Position numbers and translations under genes: made by a program
In this document: positions 18,301 through 26,475 of the stretch, piece after piece
Numbering within the stretch: position 1 is the first letter of the stretch
Layout: each line of letters begins with the position of its first letter
From: JAHDHW01 sp965220465
Lineage (GTDB): Bacteria > Bacteroidota > Bacteroidia > Chitinophagales > Saprospiraceae
NCBI GenBank assembly: GCA_965220465.1
Contig: CBDCPZ010000016.1
Span: forward strand, 1 to 64,000
DNA length: 64,000 bases
Reading direction: 5' to 3'
Notes under the pieces: generated by a model
The model's database searches: none
Told to the model about the DNA's origin: nothing
What the model saw: the letters and a program-made list of their open reading frames with translations, nothing else

Positions 18301-19505
18301 ATGGAGGACATATTTATTTTACGCTTAGAGAAGAAAATAACACCCTCGCTATTCGGATTAAAGATACCGGAAGAGGGATTCCGGAAAAGGATTTAGAGAA
18401 GGTATTTGACCGATTTCACCAAGCTGATAACAGCAGTACTCGAGAATTTGAAGGAACTGGCATCGGCCTTGCCTTGTCCAAAGAATTAGTGAAATTGATG
18501 AAGGGTGAAATATCCGTGCAAAGCCCGCCCGTAGGTGCAAAAAAAGGGTCAGAATTTTTGGTTCTGCTTCCGATTGAACAATCTGTAGCAAGTGTTAAAC
18601 CAGCCAATTTTGAAGAAATTAAAATTATGAAACCTGTAATTGACCTCCCTGAATCTTCGTCAAACGAAACAAAAATTAAGCCTCAAAATGAAACAAAAAC
18701 AGCTGATAATCAACAAGTTAAAAAAGAAAGCAAACCACTAATCTTGATTGCCGAAGACAATGAAGACGTTGCAGCATATGTAGCCTCCTGTCTGACTGAT
18801 TATCGTTTGGCAGTTGCTGAAAATGGCCGGGAAGGGCTTGAAATTGCAATTGAAATGATCCCCGATCTTATCATCAGCGACGTCATGATGCCTGTCATGG
18901 ATGGTTTCGAATTTTGCCAAAAATTAAAATCCGATAAACGCACAGATCATATTCCGGTGATCATACTTACGGCACGAGCTGATCTTGACAGCAAACTCGA
19001 AGGGCTGGAAATAGGCGCCAATGCTTATCTGCCCAAACCGTTTGAAAAGAAAGAGTTACTATTAAATATTAGGAACTTGTTTGGACTCAGGGATAAACTT
19101 CGTCAGCATTATCAAAACATTGCTGGTATAGGAGAATCTGAGGAATTCAATGCAGATAATTCCGTTGCAACAAAACCGGAAGACGAATTTGTAATTAAAG
19201 TGAGAGAAATTATCGAGGTTAATATTGGTGATTTTGACTTCAACGTCGAGCAATTGGCCAAAGAATTACATCTCAGTCACTCACAGTTTGGGCGAAAACT
19301 GGATGCCCTGACAGGTTTTTCTCCAAACCGTTTTATCCGCTTTATACGGTTGAAAAAAGCGAAAGAATTATTGAAAGACCAGGATTTGAGTATCACCGCA
19401 GTGGCTTATGATTGCGGATTTAGTGATCCAAGTTATTTCACTCGTATCTTTAAAAAGGAATTTGGGAAATCACCCGTTGAGTGGAGAGCGCAACTTACCT
19501 CATAG
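15309..19505 (+). CDS. Hybrid two-component system protein (propeller sensor, kinase, receiver, AraC)
   Basis: 1398 residues from a GTG start, the only one giving the signal peptide (TLIVLFLFFCLSTNAQ). Periplasmic residues 30-720 hold reg_prop two-bladed repeats (GFLWIATKDGLNRYDGY, GLIWVGTNGLGLYK), then a Y_Y_Y domain near 740-805. A membrane helix lies near 820-842. The cytoplasmic part has HisKA with His876 (THEFRTPL), HATPase near 975-1090, a receiver with Asp1191 (IISDVMMPVMDGFEF) and a C-terminal AraC HTH (DPSYFTRIFKKEFGKSP). Such proteins sense an extracellular compound, often a glycan piece, and switch neighbouring genes. The triple repeat upstream and the divergent cluster are the likely targets. 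Confidence 0.93.
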   Translation: MINPYTYKSYLTLIVLFLFFCLSTNAQQNVQVESITTEDGLSQGMVYDILQDREGFLWIATKDGLNRYDGYHFEVFTNDPNNPWSISGNTIKHLFEDSAGRIWATSVNAGINIYDKKTGRFHHIRHDPQDPASLSGNYISSIVEDSSGYFVVVVDESEINMFRLDDDFFRIQQSPQVLRVPFPAPKTEESFLSTIVKGLVKDSKDRIWVGGKEVMYRLNVKQAKLEIAVEGFSIGTVFTNPDGSFWACGNYQPLFHWDGENATPFLFKLAGAIDIRVDGQENMWFLRVDSLFGIDLTGWRNTLDKDRDLDRFFYRWQPRTSAGNYPFESMTIDRSGLIWVGTNGLGLYKINPNHRRFAHYLPGNSIRQFSIVSADKWYLFSYLSTWYTQDGKPLGGNPLGYEKNHTVSDFMLVSKSGDYWIRQPTKSIDGSEVIRYNPQTKEKQFYSVSWHHYDSQPMIESRDGSIWMSGFNDILTHINPLTGAVMSYNLKDGKRILQGGENEKIISHEYSTALREDVDGVLWVGTERGFTKVIRSTSEQNKLQITKYQNISGAPNSLSYNHVTSFLDDPFQPDRFLWISTKGGGINRMDKQSSQFMRLTKEDGLPDDVVYGILPDDDGNLWGSTNKGLFCMSPIKDIKAGASGAYSFRNFSKAEGLQENEFNTGAYAKLPDGRLAFGGVNGYNVFDPKEILSDGFNPPTYITNILVNNQPVSPNDESEILINTIETTRKITLSHLDNILTLEFASLDFNAPDRNKYRYQLVGADDTWVEAGNRRSATFLNLQPNDYTFRVQGSNSQGIWSDQIAELQISILPPWWKTWWAYLFYTAIIIALIWTYFRFSVRRAELRQQLAFEKREADRVRDLDALKTQLFTNLTHEFRTPLTIILGMAKQVKNNPKEHFNTGIDMIIRNGQNLLGLINKMLNLSKLEGGKMSLEPVHGDIVFFLKNIVESFQSYAVNKEIQLHFLPEVDAVMMNFDADKLQQVVSNLLSNSFKFTPDGGHIYFTLREENNTLAIRIKDTGRGIPEKDLEKVFDRFHQADNSSTREFEGTGIGLALSKELVKLMKGEISVQSPPVGAKKGSEFLVLLPIEQSVASVKPANFEEIKIMKPVIDLPESSSNETKIKPQNETKTADNQQVKKESKPLILIAEDNEDVAAYVASCLTDYRLAVAENGREGLEIAIEMIPDLIISDVMMPVMDGFEFCQKLKSDKRTDHIPVIILTARADLDSKLEGLEIGANAYLPKPFEKKELLLNIRNLFGLRDKLRQHYQNIAGIGESEEFNADNSVATKPEDEFVIKVREIIEVNIGDFDFNVEQLAKELHLSHSQFGRKLDALTGFSPNRFIRFIRLKKAKELLKDQDLSITAVAYDCGFSDPSYFTRIFKKEFGKSPVEWRAQLTS

Positions 19506-19675
19506 CTGTTCGGACAAACAATTTTTCATTTCCAAAACAAGTCTTTAATTCTACTCAAATAAATTAGCAATCTGTTATATTTAAACATTTCACTCGTCCA
19601 ATTGCTAATAAATGAACATTTTTATAGAAAAACTAAATCGTTTAAAACAACTCAAATTATTCAAACTATTTTAAT

Positions 19676-20422
19676 ATGAGGAATCAAACGCTTCTTCTTT
19701 TTGCCCTGCTGTTCGTTTTGACATCTTGCTCTGAGAATGACAATTCCAATCAAAATCCTTTGAGTGTACCTGCTTTTGATTCTGTCTTTCAAAACGCGCC
19801 TGCAGCGAAGGAGGATACTTTAATTATAAAAACACCTTTGAAATCCGATACCTCTGAAATTCATATTTTCCAAAAAGGTGAAACGCTTTGGGATTTGTCT
19901 GAAAAATATTACGGCAATCGGCACTACTCGTCCATTTTGAGCATTTATAACGGGATTGAAGATGTTAACCGAATTGAATCAGGAACTGAAATTAAAATTC
20001 CAACTTTGAATGAAATACTGATTGATGAAAGTTTTGGGCTTGTTCCTCAATTAGAAAAAGAGGTGTTTAAAATACTGGCAGCAAGACAATTGTATATGGA
20101 AGATGAAAAAATACTTTGGCATTTAAGGCGGGAATCTGATTGGAAAGGAAAACAGAATCTGCCCGAAAGTGTCATTGATAATCTGGAAAGAGCAGCAGCA
20201 TTGATTGACCTTACAATTGTGCAATTAAGCCAACCAGAGGAAAACTCAACATCAATTCCCAACAAAATGATCAATAACCTCAAATCAGTTTCCCGCAATT
20301 TGAAACATTTGGCCTCCGGCGCTAACGACGGTTATGGCTACGATTTGGATATGGTTCATCAGGATTTGATCCGTGCGATTCACAATGGAAAATCCTGGGT
20401 AGAGAAGAATAATTCAAATTGA
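19676..20422 (+). CDS. LysM-domain lipoprotein
   Basis: 248 residues. Signal peptide with lipobox LTSC (Cys18), a low-complexity Asn/Ser linker, then one LysM domain near residues 60-107 (IHIFQKGETLWDLSEKYYGN ending in TEIKIPT). LysM domains bind peptidoglycan, so the protein probably links an envelope membrane to the wall. The helical C-terminal part (residues 120-245) is unrecognised. It ends directly against the convergent pseudogene at 20423 with no spacer. Confidence 0.85.
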   Translation: MRNQTLLLFALLFVLTSCSENDNSNQNPLSVPAFDSVFQNAPAAKEDTLIIKTPLKSDTSEIHIFQKGETLWDLSEKYYGNRHYSSILSIYNGIEDVNRIESGTEIKIPTLNEILIDESFGLVPQLEKEVFKILAARQLYMEDEKILWHLRRESDWKGKQNLPESVIDNLERAAALIDLTIVQLSQPEENSTSIPNKMINNLKSVSRNLKHLASGANDGYGYDLDMVHQDLIRAIHNGKSWVEKNNSN

Positions 20423-21118
20423 TTATTTAAGGTTTAACAAATAACCAACTCCAATCGTAAGATTTTGCATAGCAATTCTGACATCATAAACCCCATTATT
20501 ATATTCAAACTTCCTTTCCAAATCATTATCAAATTTAACCTCTAATTATAATCTATCATTCATATCAACAATGGCTGCTAATCTTGCTGCAACTCCGACA
20601 GGAACATCGCTGTTTATATTGGTAGCTGTTGTTAATTCACTGACCGCTTCTTCAAAACCTTTGTTATCTGCTATTGTAAAATAAACCGTTGGCCCAAACC
20701 CAAACCAAAAATTGTCAGAGGATACGACTCCGAAATTGAGCGGCACTGAAATTCGGCTATAGCTTTGTAATTTTCTGGCTAATGCAGGATCTTTTAATCG
20801 ATTTACATTAACCTCTCCGCTTAAATAATGGTAATCTATTTCAGGTATAAATAACCAGTGTTTTCCAAGTGGAATTACATATTGGACCCCTAAAAAAAAC
20901 GTAACACTATTGACTGCCGGAGAAACTGACCAGACATTTCCTGCATCATTTTCATCTACTATAAATACTTTTGGGAAGGTCAACCAAGAAGTTCTAACAC
21001 CACCTTTTGCTATCCATTTTGGCTCATTTGGAACCTGCCGCTCATTATCCTGAGCAGAAGCTATAATAGAAACTAAAATTATTATTGAAAATAGGCTAAC
21101 TAATTTTTTCTTTTTAAT
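20423..21118 (-). pseudogene. Decayed outer-membrane beta-barrel protein
   Basis: Reads as a signal peptide (KKKKLVSLFSIIILVSI, ending near ASAQ) and beta-barrel strands such as WLFIPEIDYHYLSG and NFWFGFGPTVYFT. Two lesions: the expected start codon is ATT at 21118-21116 rather than ATG, and an in-frame TAA at 20548-20546 interrupts the barrel. After that stop the same frame runs on for about 40 residues, ending IGVGYLLNLK, to a stop at 20423-20425, flush with the convergent LysM gene. That fit makes 20423 the original end. It resembles PorT-like or other 8-10 strand barrels; the exact family is uncertain. Confidence 0.65.
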
Positions 21119-22301
21119 TGGTTTTCTAAATCGGTACCCAATATTCCATTCAATATATTCGGCTTGCCCAAATTTTATCGCTCTGATTGCTACCCCAAAT
21201 ATCAAATTATGCACATGATACTTGAGTGCAAGATGCTGATAAAAATCAGTTGGCATGCCTTCGAATTCTTTCCGTATTACTCTCCATCCAGGTTGTGCAT
21301 ATATAGAAAATTATTCATTACAAACTCATAAGAGATAAATACTCCTAATTGTAAATAATCTGCAAAAGGGTTTTTAACAGCTTGAACAACACCGCCAGGT
21401 CCGGCTTCGATCATAGGATTATAAGCTCCCCAATAAATAAAGTCAAGACCGCCTCCAAATTTTCCTCCCCAGCCATATTGGTATTGAGCAGCTACTGAAA
21501 TATTCCGAACATCGTAGCTGACTCCAAGTTTTTCACTTACTCCGGTTTCAGTGGAATCAAAGGTAATTTATCTGATTTCATTACCCAAAGTCACATAATA
21601 TTCCATTGCTTTTTCAGTATATTCAGGCTTAGCCTGCTTCTCGTATTTTGGGCGCTGGCCTCCATTGAAATCATATTTCAAGCCCAAATGTGGCGTCAAT
21701 AAGTTTACTCTTGCGTTGAGTAAAGAACTTTGCCCGTTAGAAAAATGCGCAAACTTCACTCCCAGCGATGCTGGTAAGCTTTCTCCCATCAGATACTGCC
21801 CTTCAACGCCCGTAAAAATATAAAGATTTCGAAATGATCCCAATACCAAACTTGCAGGGTTAACCACTAGATCTCTAGGCTCCCAATTGTAGGACATTCT
21901 CAATCGAATTACATAGTTAAACGCCCATTTGTTCCACCTCTTAAAAGGAGCATTCAAAAACATATATGAAAGCATTAGGATAACCTAACCGCTCTGTTTG
22001 TGGGAATTAGTAGGATAGAAATCCAAATCCATAGGTCGGATAATTCATCATTGATTCATAAACATCTTTTCTTCTTGTTTGGAAACCAACTTCTATATTT
22101 CCACTTAAAACTAGAGACGCATTGTCTGGAATACCGCTTGAAGGCAGTACGTAGCCATACTCAAAATCTCCCCGAATAAAGACGTTAGCGTTTTTATTTT
22201 CATTATTGCCGCTCTCCAATTCTAAACGCTGAGCTATGGAATTGCAGTAAAAAAAACAAACTCAGGAAGACAAAAAGGAGGCATTTATTTTTGTATTTCA
22301 T
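21119..22301 (-). pseudogene. Decayed PagL-like acyloxyacyl hydrolase (lipid A deacylase family)
   Basis: Original start probably ATG at 22301 (MKYKNKCLLFVFLSLF). Joined pieces give GYVLPSSG, FLNAPFKRW, VKFAHFSNGQ (the H-x-S-N motif of PagL), GLDFIYWGAYNP and WNIGYRF at the end. Lesions I can place: a frameshift at an 8-A tract (22249-22256), in-frame TAA at 22007-22009, a frameshift near 21965, in-frame TAA at 21568-21570, and a frameshift near 21280-21310. Five lesions rule out a single sequencing error. PagL removes an acyl chain from lipid A in the outer membrane. Loss here next to a broken barrel gene suggests relaxed selection on the whole pair. Confidence 0.75.
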
Positions 22302-22557
22302 TACGCAGGTACTTTAAAAAAAATATCGGTTAATATAAAAATTTATATAAAAAAAATTAAACTACTTTCCATGTAAGTATCAACCTGCTGCCACTTTTCT
22401 GTTTCTTTTTAAAGTAAATTAGATTTACTGATCTATTAAAAATAAAAAATGGGAAAATAACTCATCCTTTCTATTGATTTTTGTCATTGAATATTTGCCC
22501 AAAAAAGGGTCTATTGTGGTTGTACGCGTATAAATGCTGCAATAATAAACTAGGCAA

Positions 22558-23319
22558 ATGAAAAGATTGAGATCATATTTTCTAGAAACGGGTCAGCTCA
22601 CTCTTTTTGCATTTCGGTACTTCAGGGAAGTATTCAAAACTCCTTTCGAATTTAAAGAATTGCTAAGGCAATGTTATTTAATTGGCAATAAATCACTGTT
22701 CCTGGTTTTAGTTACAGGCTTTATTATGGGTTTGGTTTTGACCCTGCAAACCAGGCCAACCATGATGGAATTTGGCGCCGTGGCTTATATGCCTTCAATG
22801 GTCGGTATTTCAATAATTCGGGAAATTGGTCCGGTGATCACCGCTTTAATCTGTGCCGGTAAAATAGGCAGCAGTATCGGTGCAGAACTTGGATCAATGA
22901 AAGTTACCGAACAAATCGACGCGATGGAAGTTTCGGGCACAAACCCATTCAAATACCTTGTGGTTACAAGAATTACCGCGGCAACTTTGATGCTGCCTAT
23001 TTTGGTCATTTTTGCTGACGCTATTGCTTTGTTTGGGTCCTTTTTAATAGAGAATATAAAAGGGCAGGTCAGCTTTAGGCTCTACTTCAATTCGGTATTT
23101 GCTTCCTTAAATTTTAGTGATTTAAATCCTTCGATTATAAAGTCATTTTTCTTTGGATTTGTCATTGGGCTGGTGGGCTGCTACAAGGGGTATCACTCCA
23201 AAAAAGGAACTTCAGGGGTTGGTTTTGCTGCAAATTCAGCGGTGGTATTAGCCTCAATGCTCGTGTTTATTGTGGATTTTATTGCCGTTTTAATTTCAGA
23301 TATATTTTATAATCTATAA
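22558..23319 (+). CDS. mlaE: MlaE-type phospholipid ABC transporter permease
   Basis: 253 residues with about five membrane segments. It carries the MlaE/YrbE landmarks VTGFIMGLVLTLQ, IIREIGPVITALICAGKIGS and AELGSMKVTEQIDAMEV. First gene of a three-gene operon with the ATPase and the MCE-domain protein. In Gram-negative bacteria the complex moves phospholipids between inner and outer membranes. The 250 bases upstream are AT-rich with no clear promoter. Confidence 0.93.
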   Translation: MKRLRSYFLETGQLTLFAFRYFREVFKTPFEFKELLRQCYLIGNKSLFLVLVTGFIMGLVLTLQTRPTMMEFGAVAYMPSMVGISIIREIGPVITALICAGKIGSSIGAELGSMKVTEQIDAMEVSGTNPFKYLVVTRITAATLMLPILVIFADAIALFGSFLIENIKGQVSFRLYFNSVFASLNFSDLNPSIIKSFFFGFVIGLVGCYKGYHSKKGTSGVGFAANSAVVLASMLVFIVDFIAVLISDIFYNL

Positions 23320-23329
23320 TGGTTTTAAA

Positions 23330-24109
23330 ATGAATTTACCGGATAGTGAAACAAACTTGATTACAGAAGAAAATCCAAACCCTAAGGTTTTAATTGAGAT
23401 TATTGATATTCGTAAAACTTTCGGGGCTAATCCTGTTTTGAATGGTTTCAACCTAAAACTTTATGAAAGGGAAAACCTGGTCATTGTTGGAAAATCCGGC
23501 TCCGGAAAATCTGTAATGATAAAATGTATCATCAGACTCCTTACTCCCGATAGTGGAAAAGTAATTGTACTCGGAAAGAATGTACCCGAATTAAACCAGG
23601 TGGAGCTCGATGAAATCCGAACCGAAGTGGGTTTTCTTTTTCAGGGTAGTGCTTTGTATGACTCAATGACGGTAAGAGAAAATCTTGAATTTCCATTGCG
23701 CAGACACCCTGAAAAACTAAAGGGCCGCGATGTTGACACACTCGTTATTGAATCTTTAAGAAGTGTTGGGCTAGAACATGCAATTGACTTATTGCCCGAA
23801 GAACTTTCCGGCGGAATGAAAAGAAGGGTCGCACTAGCGCGGACTTTGATTTTACAGCCTAAAATAATTCTTTACGACGAACCTACAAGCGGACTCGATC
23901 CCATTACTTCCAAAGAAATCGTTCAATTAATTCTTGATATTCAGCAGCAATATAATACTTCGTCTTTGATAATAACCCATGATATGGACACCGCTCGTGT
24001 AATTTCAAATAGAATGATCATTTTGACTGATGGGATAGATTATGCAACTGGAACTTACGAGGAACTTTCGAATTCGGAAGACCCAAAAATAAAGGCATTT
24101 TTCAAATAG
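23330..24109 (+). CDS. mlaF: MlaF-type ABC transporter ATPase
   Basis: 259 residues. Walker A is GKSGSGKS, the signature is LSGGMKRRVALAR, and Walker B is ILYDEPTSGLDP with the H-loop in ITHDMDTA. The Q-loop lies in GFLFQGSALYDSMTVREN, characteristic of Mla ATPases. It begins 10 bases after the permease stop and is followed 12 bases later by the MCE gene. Confidence 0.93.
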   Translation: MNLPDSETNLITEENPNPKVLIEIIDIRKTFGANPVLNGFNLKLYERENLVIVGKSGSGKSVMIKCIIRLLTPDSGKVIVLGKNVPELNQVELDEIRTEVGFLFQGSALYDSMTVRENLEFPLRRHPEKLKGRDVDTLVIESLRSVGLEHAIDLLPEELSGGMKRRVALARTLILQPKIILYDEPTSGLDPITSKEIVQLILDIQQQYNTSSLIITHDMDTARVISNRMIILTDGIDYATGTYEELSNSEDPKIKAFFK

Positions 24110-24121
24110 AAACCTATTCAA

Positions 24122-25156
24122 ATGAGCAAAGAAAAAGGATATATTTATCGATTAGGGTTTTTTGTAACCATCGCCACTATTCTGTTAATCGTCGGAATTT
24201 ACCTCCTCGGGGAAAATCAAAACTTATTTGGTTCCACCGTACGAATTAGTTCTATTTTTTCAAACGTAAATGGTTTGCAACCAGGAAACAATGTTCGATT
24301 CGGAGGAGTCAATGTCGGGACTGTAGATAAGATCATTATTGTAAATGATTCTACCCTGCGCGTTGACATGAAAATTGAAGAATCTGTTAAAGAACATATC
24401 AAAAAAGACGCAATTGCAAGTATAGGTTCTGATGGTTTAGTTGGAAGTATGGTGGTAAACATTAATTTTGGAAGAGGCAATGAAGTTACTGTCGAAGACG
24501 GTGATGTTCTCCTTTCTTATAGCAGGCTCGAAACAACTGAATTATTAAATACGCTTGGCAAAACCAATGAAAATATTGCGATCATTTCAAACGATATTTT
24601 AAGGATTACCAAAAAAATGAACAGGGGGAAAGGCACGATTGCTATGTTATTGAATGACTCCCTGATGGCTTTCGAATTGCGACAATCGATGACGAATATT
24701 AAATCTACAACCGCTTACCTAAATGAAACCGGAAAACTAATAAAAAATATTGCCGATCAATTGCAAAGTGGTGACGGCCTTGTCAATACTTTAATAAATG
24801 ACACAACCATCATGACCAGGATCGATGGAATAGTTTCTCAATTAGAAGAAAGTCCATTTTATGATCAATTGGATTCAACCATGCAAAATCTGCAACTATC
24901 CTCTGAAAAAATAGCCAGTTTTACAGATGAGCTAAATCAACTAATACTGGAGTTAAATAATGGAAAGGGAACGTTAGGAGTCATTCTAAAAGATTCTTTA
25001 ATGGCAGAAGAATTTAAACAAACGCTAAAAAACCTGAATGAAGGATCTGTATTATTAAATGAAGACCTGAAAGCTTTACAGCATAATTTTTTGACGAAGA
25101 AATATTTCAAAAAGCTGGAAAAGGAAGAAAAGAAAAGTTCAAAGGTTAAAAATTGA
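24122..25156 (+). CDS. mlaD: MlaD/MCE-domain lipid-binding protein
   Basis: 344 residues. An N-terminal membrane anchor (LGFFVTIATILLIVGIYLL) is followed by one MCE domain near residues 38-117 (FSNVNGLQPGNNVRFGGVNV, SIGSDGLVGSMVVNI). The C-terminal half is a long helical region with repeated NGKGTL/GKGTIAMLLNDSLMA motifs, usual for Bacteroidota MCE proteins. It binds phospholipid on the periplasmic side of the transporter formed with the two genes upstream. Confidence 0.9.
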   Translation: MSKEKGYIYRLGFFVTIATILLIVGIYLLGENQNLFGSTVRISSIFSNVNGLQPGNNVRFGGVNVGTVDKIIIVNDSTLRVDMKIEESVKEHIKKDAIASIGSDGLVGSMVVNINFGRGNEVTVEDGDVLLSYSRLETTELLNTLGKTNENIAIISNDILRITKKMNRGKGTIAMLLNDSLMAFELRQSMTNIKSTTAYLNETGKLIKNIADQLQSGDGLVNTLINDTTIMTRIDGIVSQLEESPFYDQLDSTMQNLQLSSEKIASFTDELNQLILELNNGKGTLGVILKDSLMAEEFKQTLKNLNEGSVLLNEDLKALQHNFLTKKYFKKLEKEEKKSSKVKN

Positions 25157-25245
25157 TTCTATGACAATTGTCGTGTTTTGAGTCATTTAAAAAGATGGAT
25201 AAAATTTTGTCTGTTGATTTTGAAAATTCAAATTAAATTAATAAA

Positions 25246-25265
25246 TTACGTAATCACTTACGTAA
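25246..25265. promoter_or_regulatory. Double TTACGTAA palindrome, probable MarR operator
   Basis: TTACGTAA occurs at 25246-25253 and 25258-25265, separated by TCAC. Each half is itself a perfect palindrome. The site ends 12 bases before the ATG of the MarR-GNAT gene, where binding would block expression. Autoregulation is usual for MarR proteins; specific binding here is inferred. Confidence 0.5.
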
Positions 25266-25277
25266 CTACAATTCATT

Positions 25278-26222
25278 ATGGACTTCTACGCAAAAACTGG
25301 AAAACTGGCGCTCGGTAGCAGGCTTCGCAGATTAGGAGAAAAATTATTAGAAGATGGATTGAAAATTTATGCTTTGTACGGCGTGGAACTGGATCCAAAA
25401 TGGTTTCCTGTGTTTTACATTCTCACACAGGAGGAAACTTTAGCAATCACAGAAATTGCGATAAAAATCGGACATTCCCACCCTTCAGTCAGTCAGATCG
25501 TAAAAGAAATGAAAAAGAAAGGAGTGGTCACCATGCAAAAAAGTAAATCAGATGGAAGAGTCAGCAAAGTAAGCTTAACAGAGAAAGGAAAGTCCATTGC
25601 ACTAAAAATGGATACTCAATTAATTGACGTTAAAGATGCTACCGAAGAACTTTTAAATGAAAGCCATCACAGCTTATGGAAAGCCATTGAAGACATGGAA
25701 TTCCTGCTTTCCAAAGAAAACTTTTTTAAACGTGTTTATAAAAAACGGAAAGAAAGGGAAAGCAAGCTCGTTGAAATTATTGATTATGATCCAAAGTATA
25801 AAACCGTTTTCAGAGATTTGAATCACGCCTGGATCAAAAAGTATTTCCAACTCGAACTCGCTGACAATAATACGCTGGATAATCCCGAAACAAAAATAAT
25901 TCAACCTGGAGGATATATTTGTTTTGCGCGTTATGAGGAAGAAATAGTCGGAACCTGTGCGCTGATCAAAATGAATGATGACACTTACGAATTGGCAAAA
26001 ATGGCAGTCACTGAAACTGCCCGCGGTAAAAATATTGGCTGGCTGATCGGACAGCACATTATTCAAAAAGCAAGGGATTTGGGAGCTAAAAAAGTATATC
26101 TGGAAAGCAACACCAAACTTGAACCAGCCATCAACCTTTATTACAAACTAGGATTTCAACGGGTCGTTGGCCCACCCTCGCCCTACGAACGAGCCAATAT
26201 CCAGATGGAGTTGGAGCTTTAA
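25278..26222 (+). CDS. Fused MarR-type regulator and GNAT acetyltransferase
   Basis: 314 residues. Residues 1-150 form a MarR winged helix (ITEIAIKIGHSHPSVSQIVK, then KSDGRVSKVSLTEKG). Residues 165-314 form a GNAT domain with the acetyl-CoA loop VTETARGKNIGWLIG and the C-terminal INLYYKLGFQRVVG. Such fusions occur in many Bacteroidota and probably couple gene control to small-molecule acetylation. Its last codons (PPSPYERANIQMELE) recur as a relic at 37264-37326. Confidence 0.9.
   Translation: MDFYAKTGKLALGSRLRRLGEKLLEDGLKIYALYGVELDPKWFPVFYILTQEETLAITEIAIKIGHSHPSVSQIVKEMKKKGVVTMQKSKSDGRVSKVSLTEKGKSIALKMDTQLIDVKDATEELLNESHHSLWKAIEDMEFLLSKENFFKRVYKKRKERESKLVEIIDYDPKYKTVFRDLNHAWIKKYFQLELADNNTLDNPETKIIQPGGYICFARYEEEIVGTCALIKMNDDTYELAKMAVTETARGKNIGWLIGQHIIQKARDLGAKKVYLESNTKLEPAINLYYKLGFQRVVGPPSPYERANIQMELEL
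26172..26210 (+). repeat. 39-bp direct repeat, left copy (3' end of MarR-GNAT gene)
   Basis: Perfectly identical to 37276-37314. It encodes PPSPYERANIQME of the GNAT domain and lies just before the stop codon. The two copies flank the 11-kb block of T9SS cargo genes and the second hybrid two-component gene. Confidence 0.85.
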
Positions 26223-26475
26223 ATAATTGGTCATTATTATCTTTTCTTTGTTTGAATTATGCTCTTGATTACTCAAAAACAGCGTAGTCAATTAAAGTAA
26301 AAGCAACTTATGATTAAGTCTTCAGTTTTTCTTTTCCAAAAAAAGATTTAGTATATTCTACACACAATCACCATTTGTGCTATGATTTTCAACAATAGGT
26401 GGAGCGATTGAGGATGGCTTCAGGGTATTTTTGTAAAGAAATAATTATATTTAATATACCCCTAAATCCCCAGTC

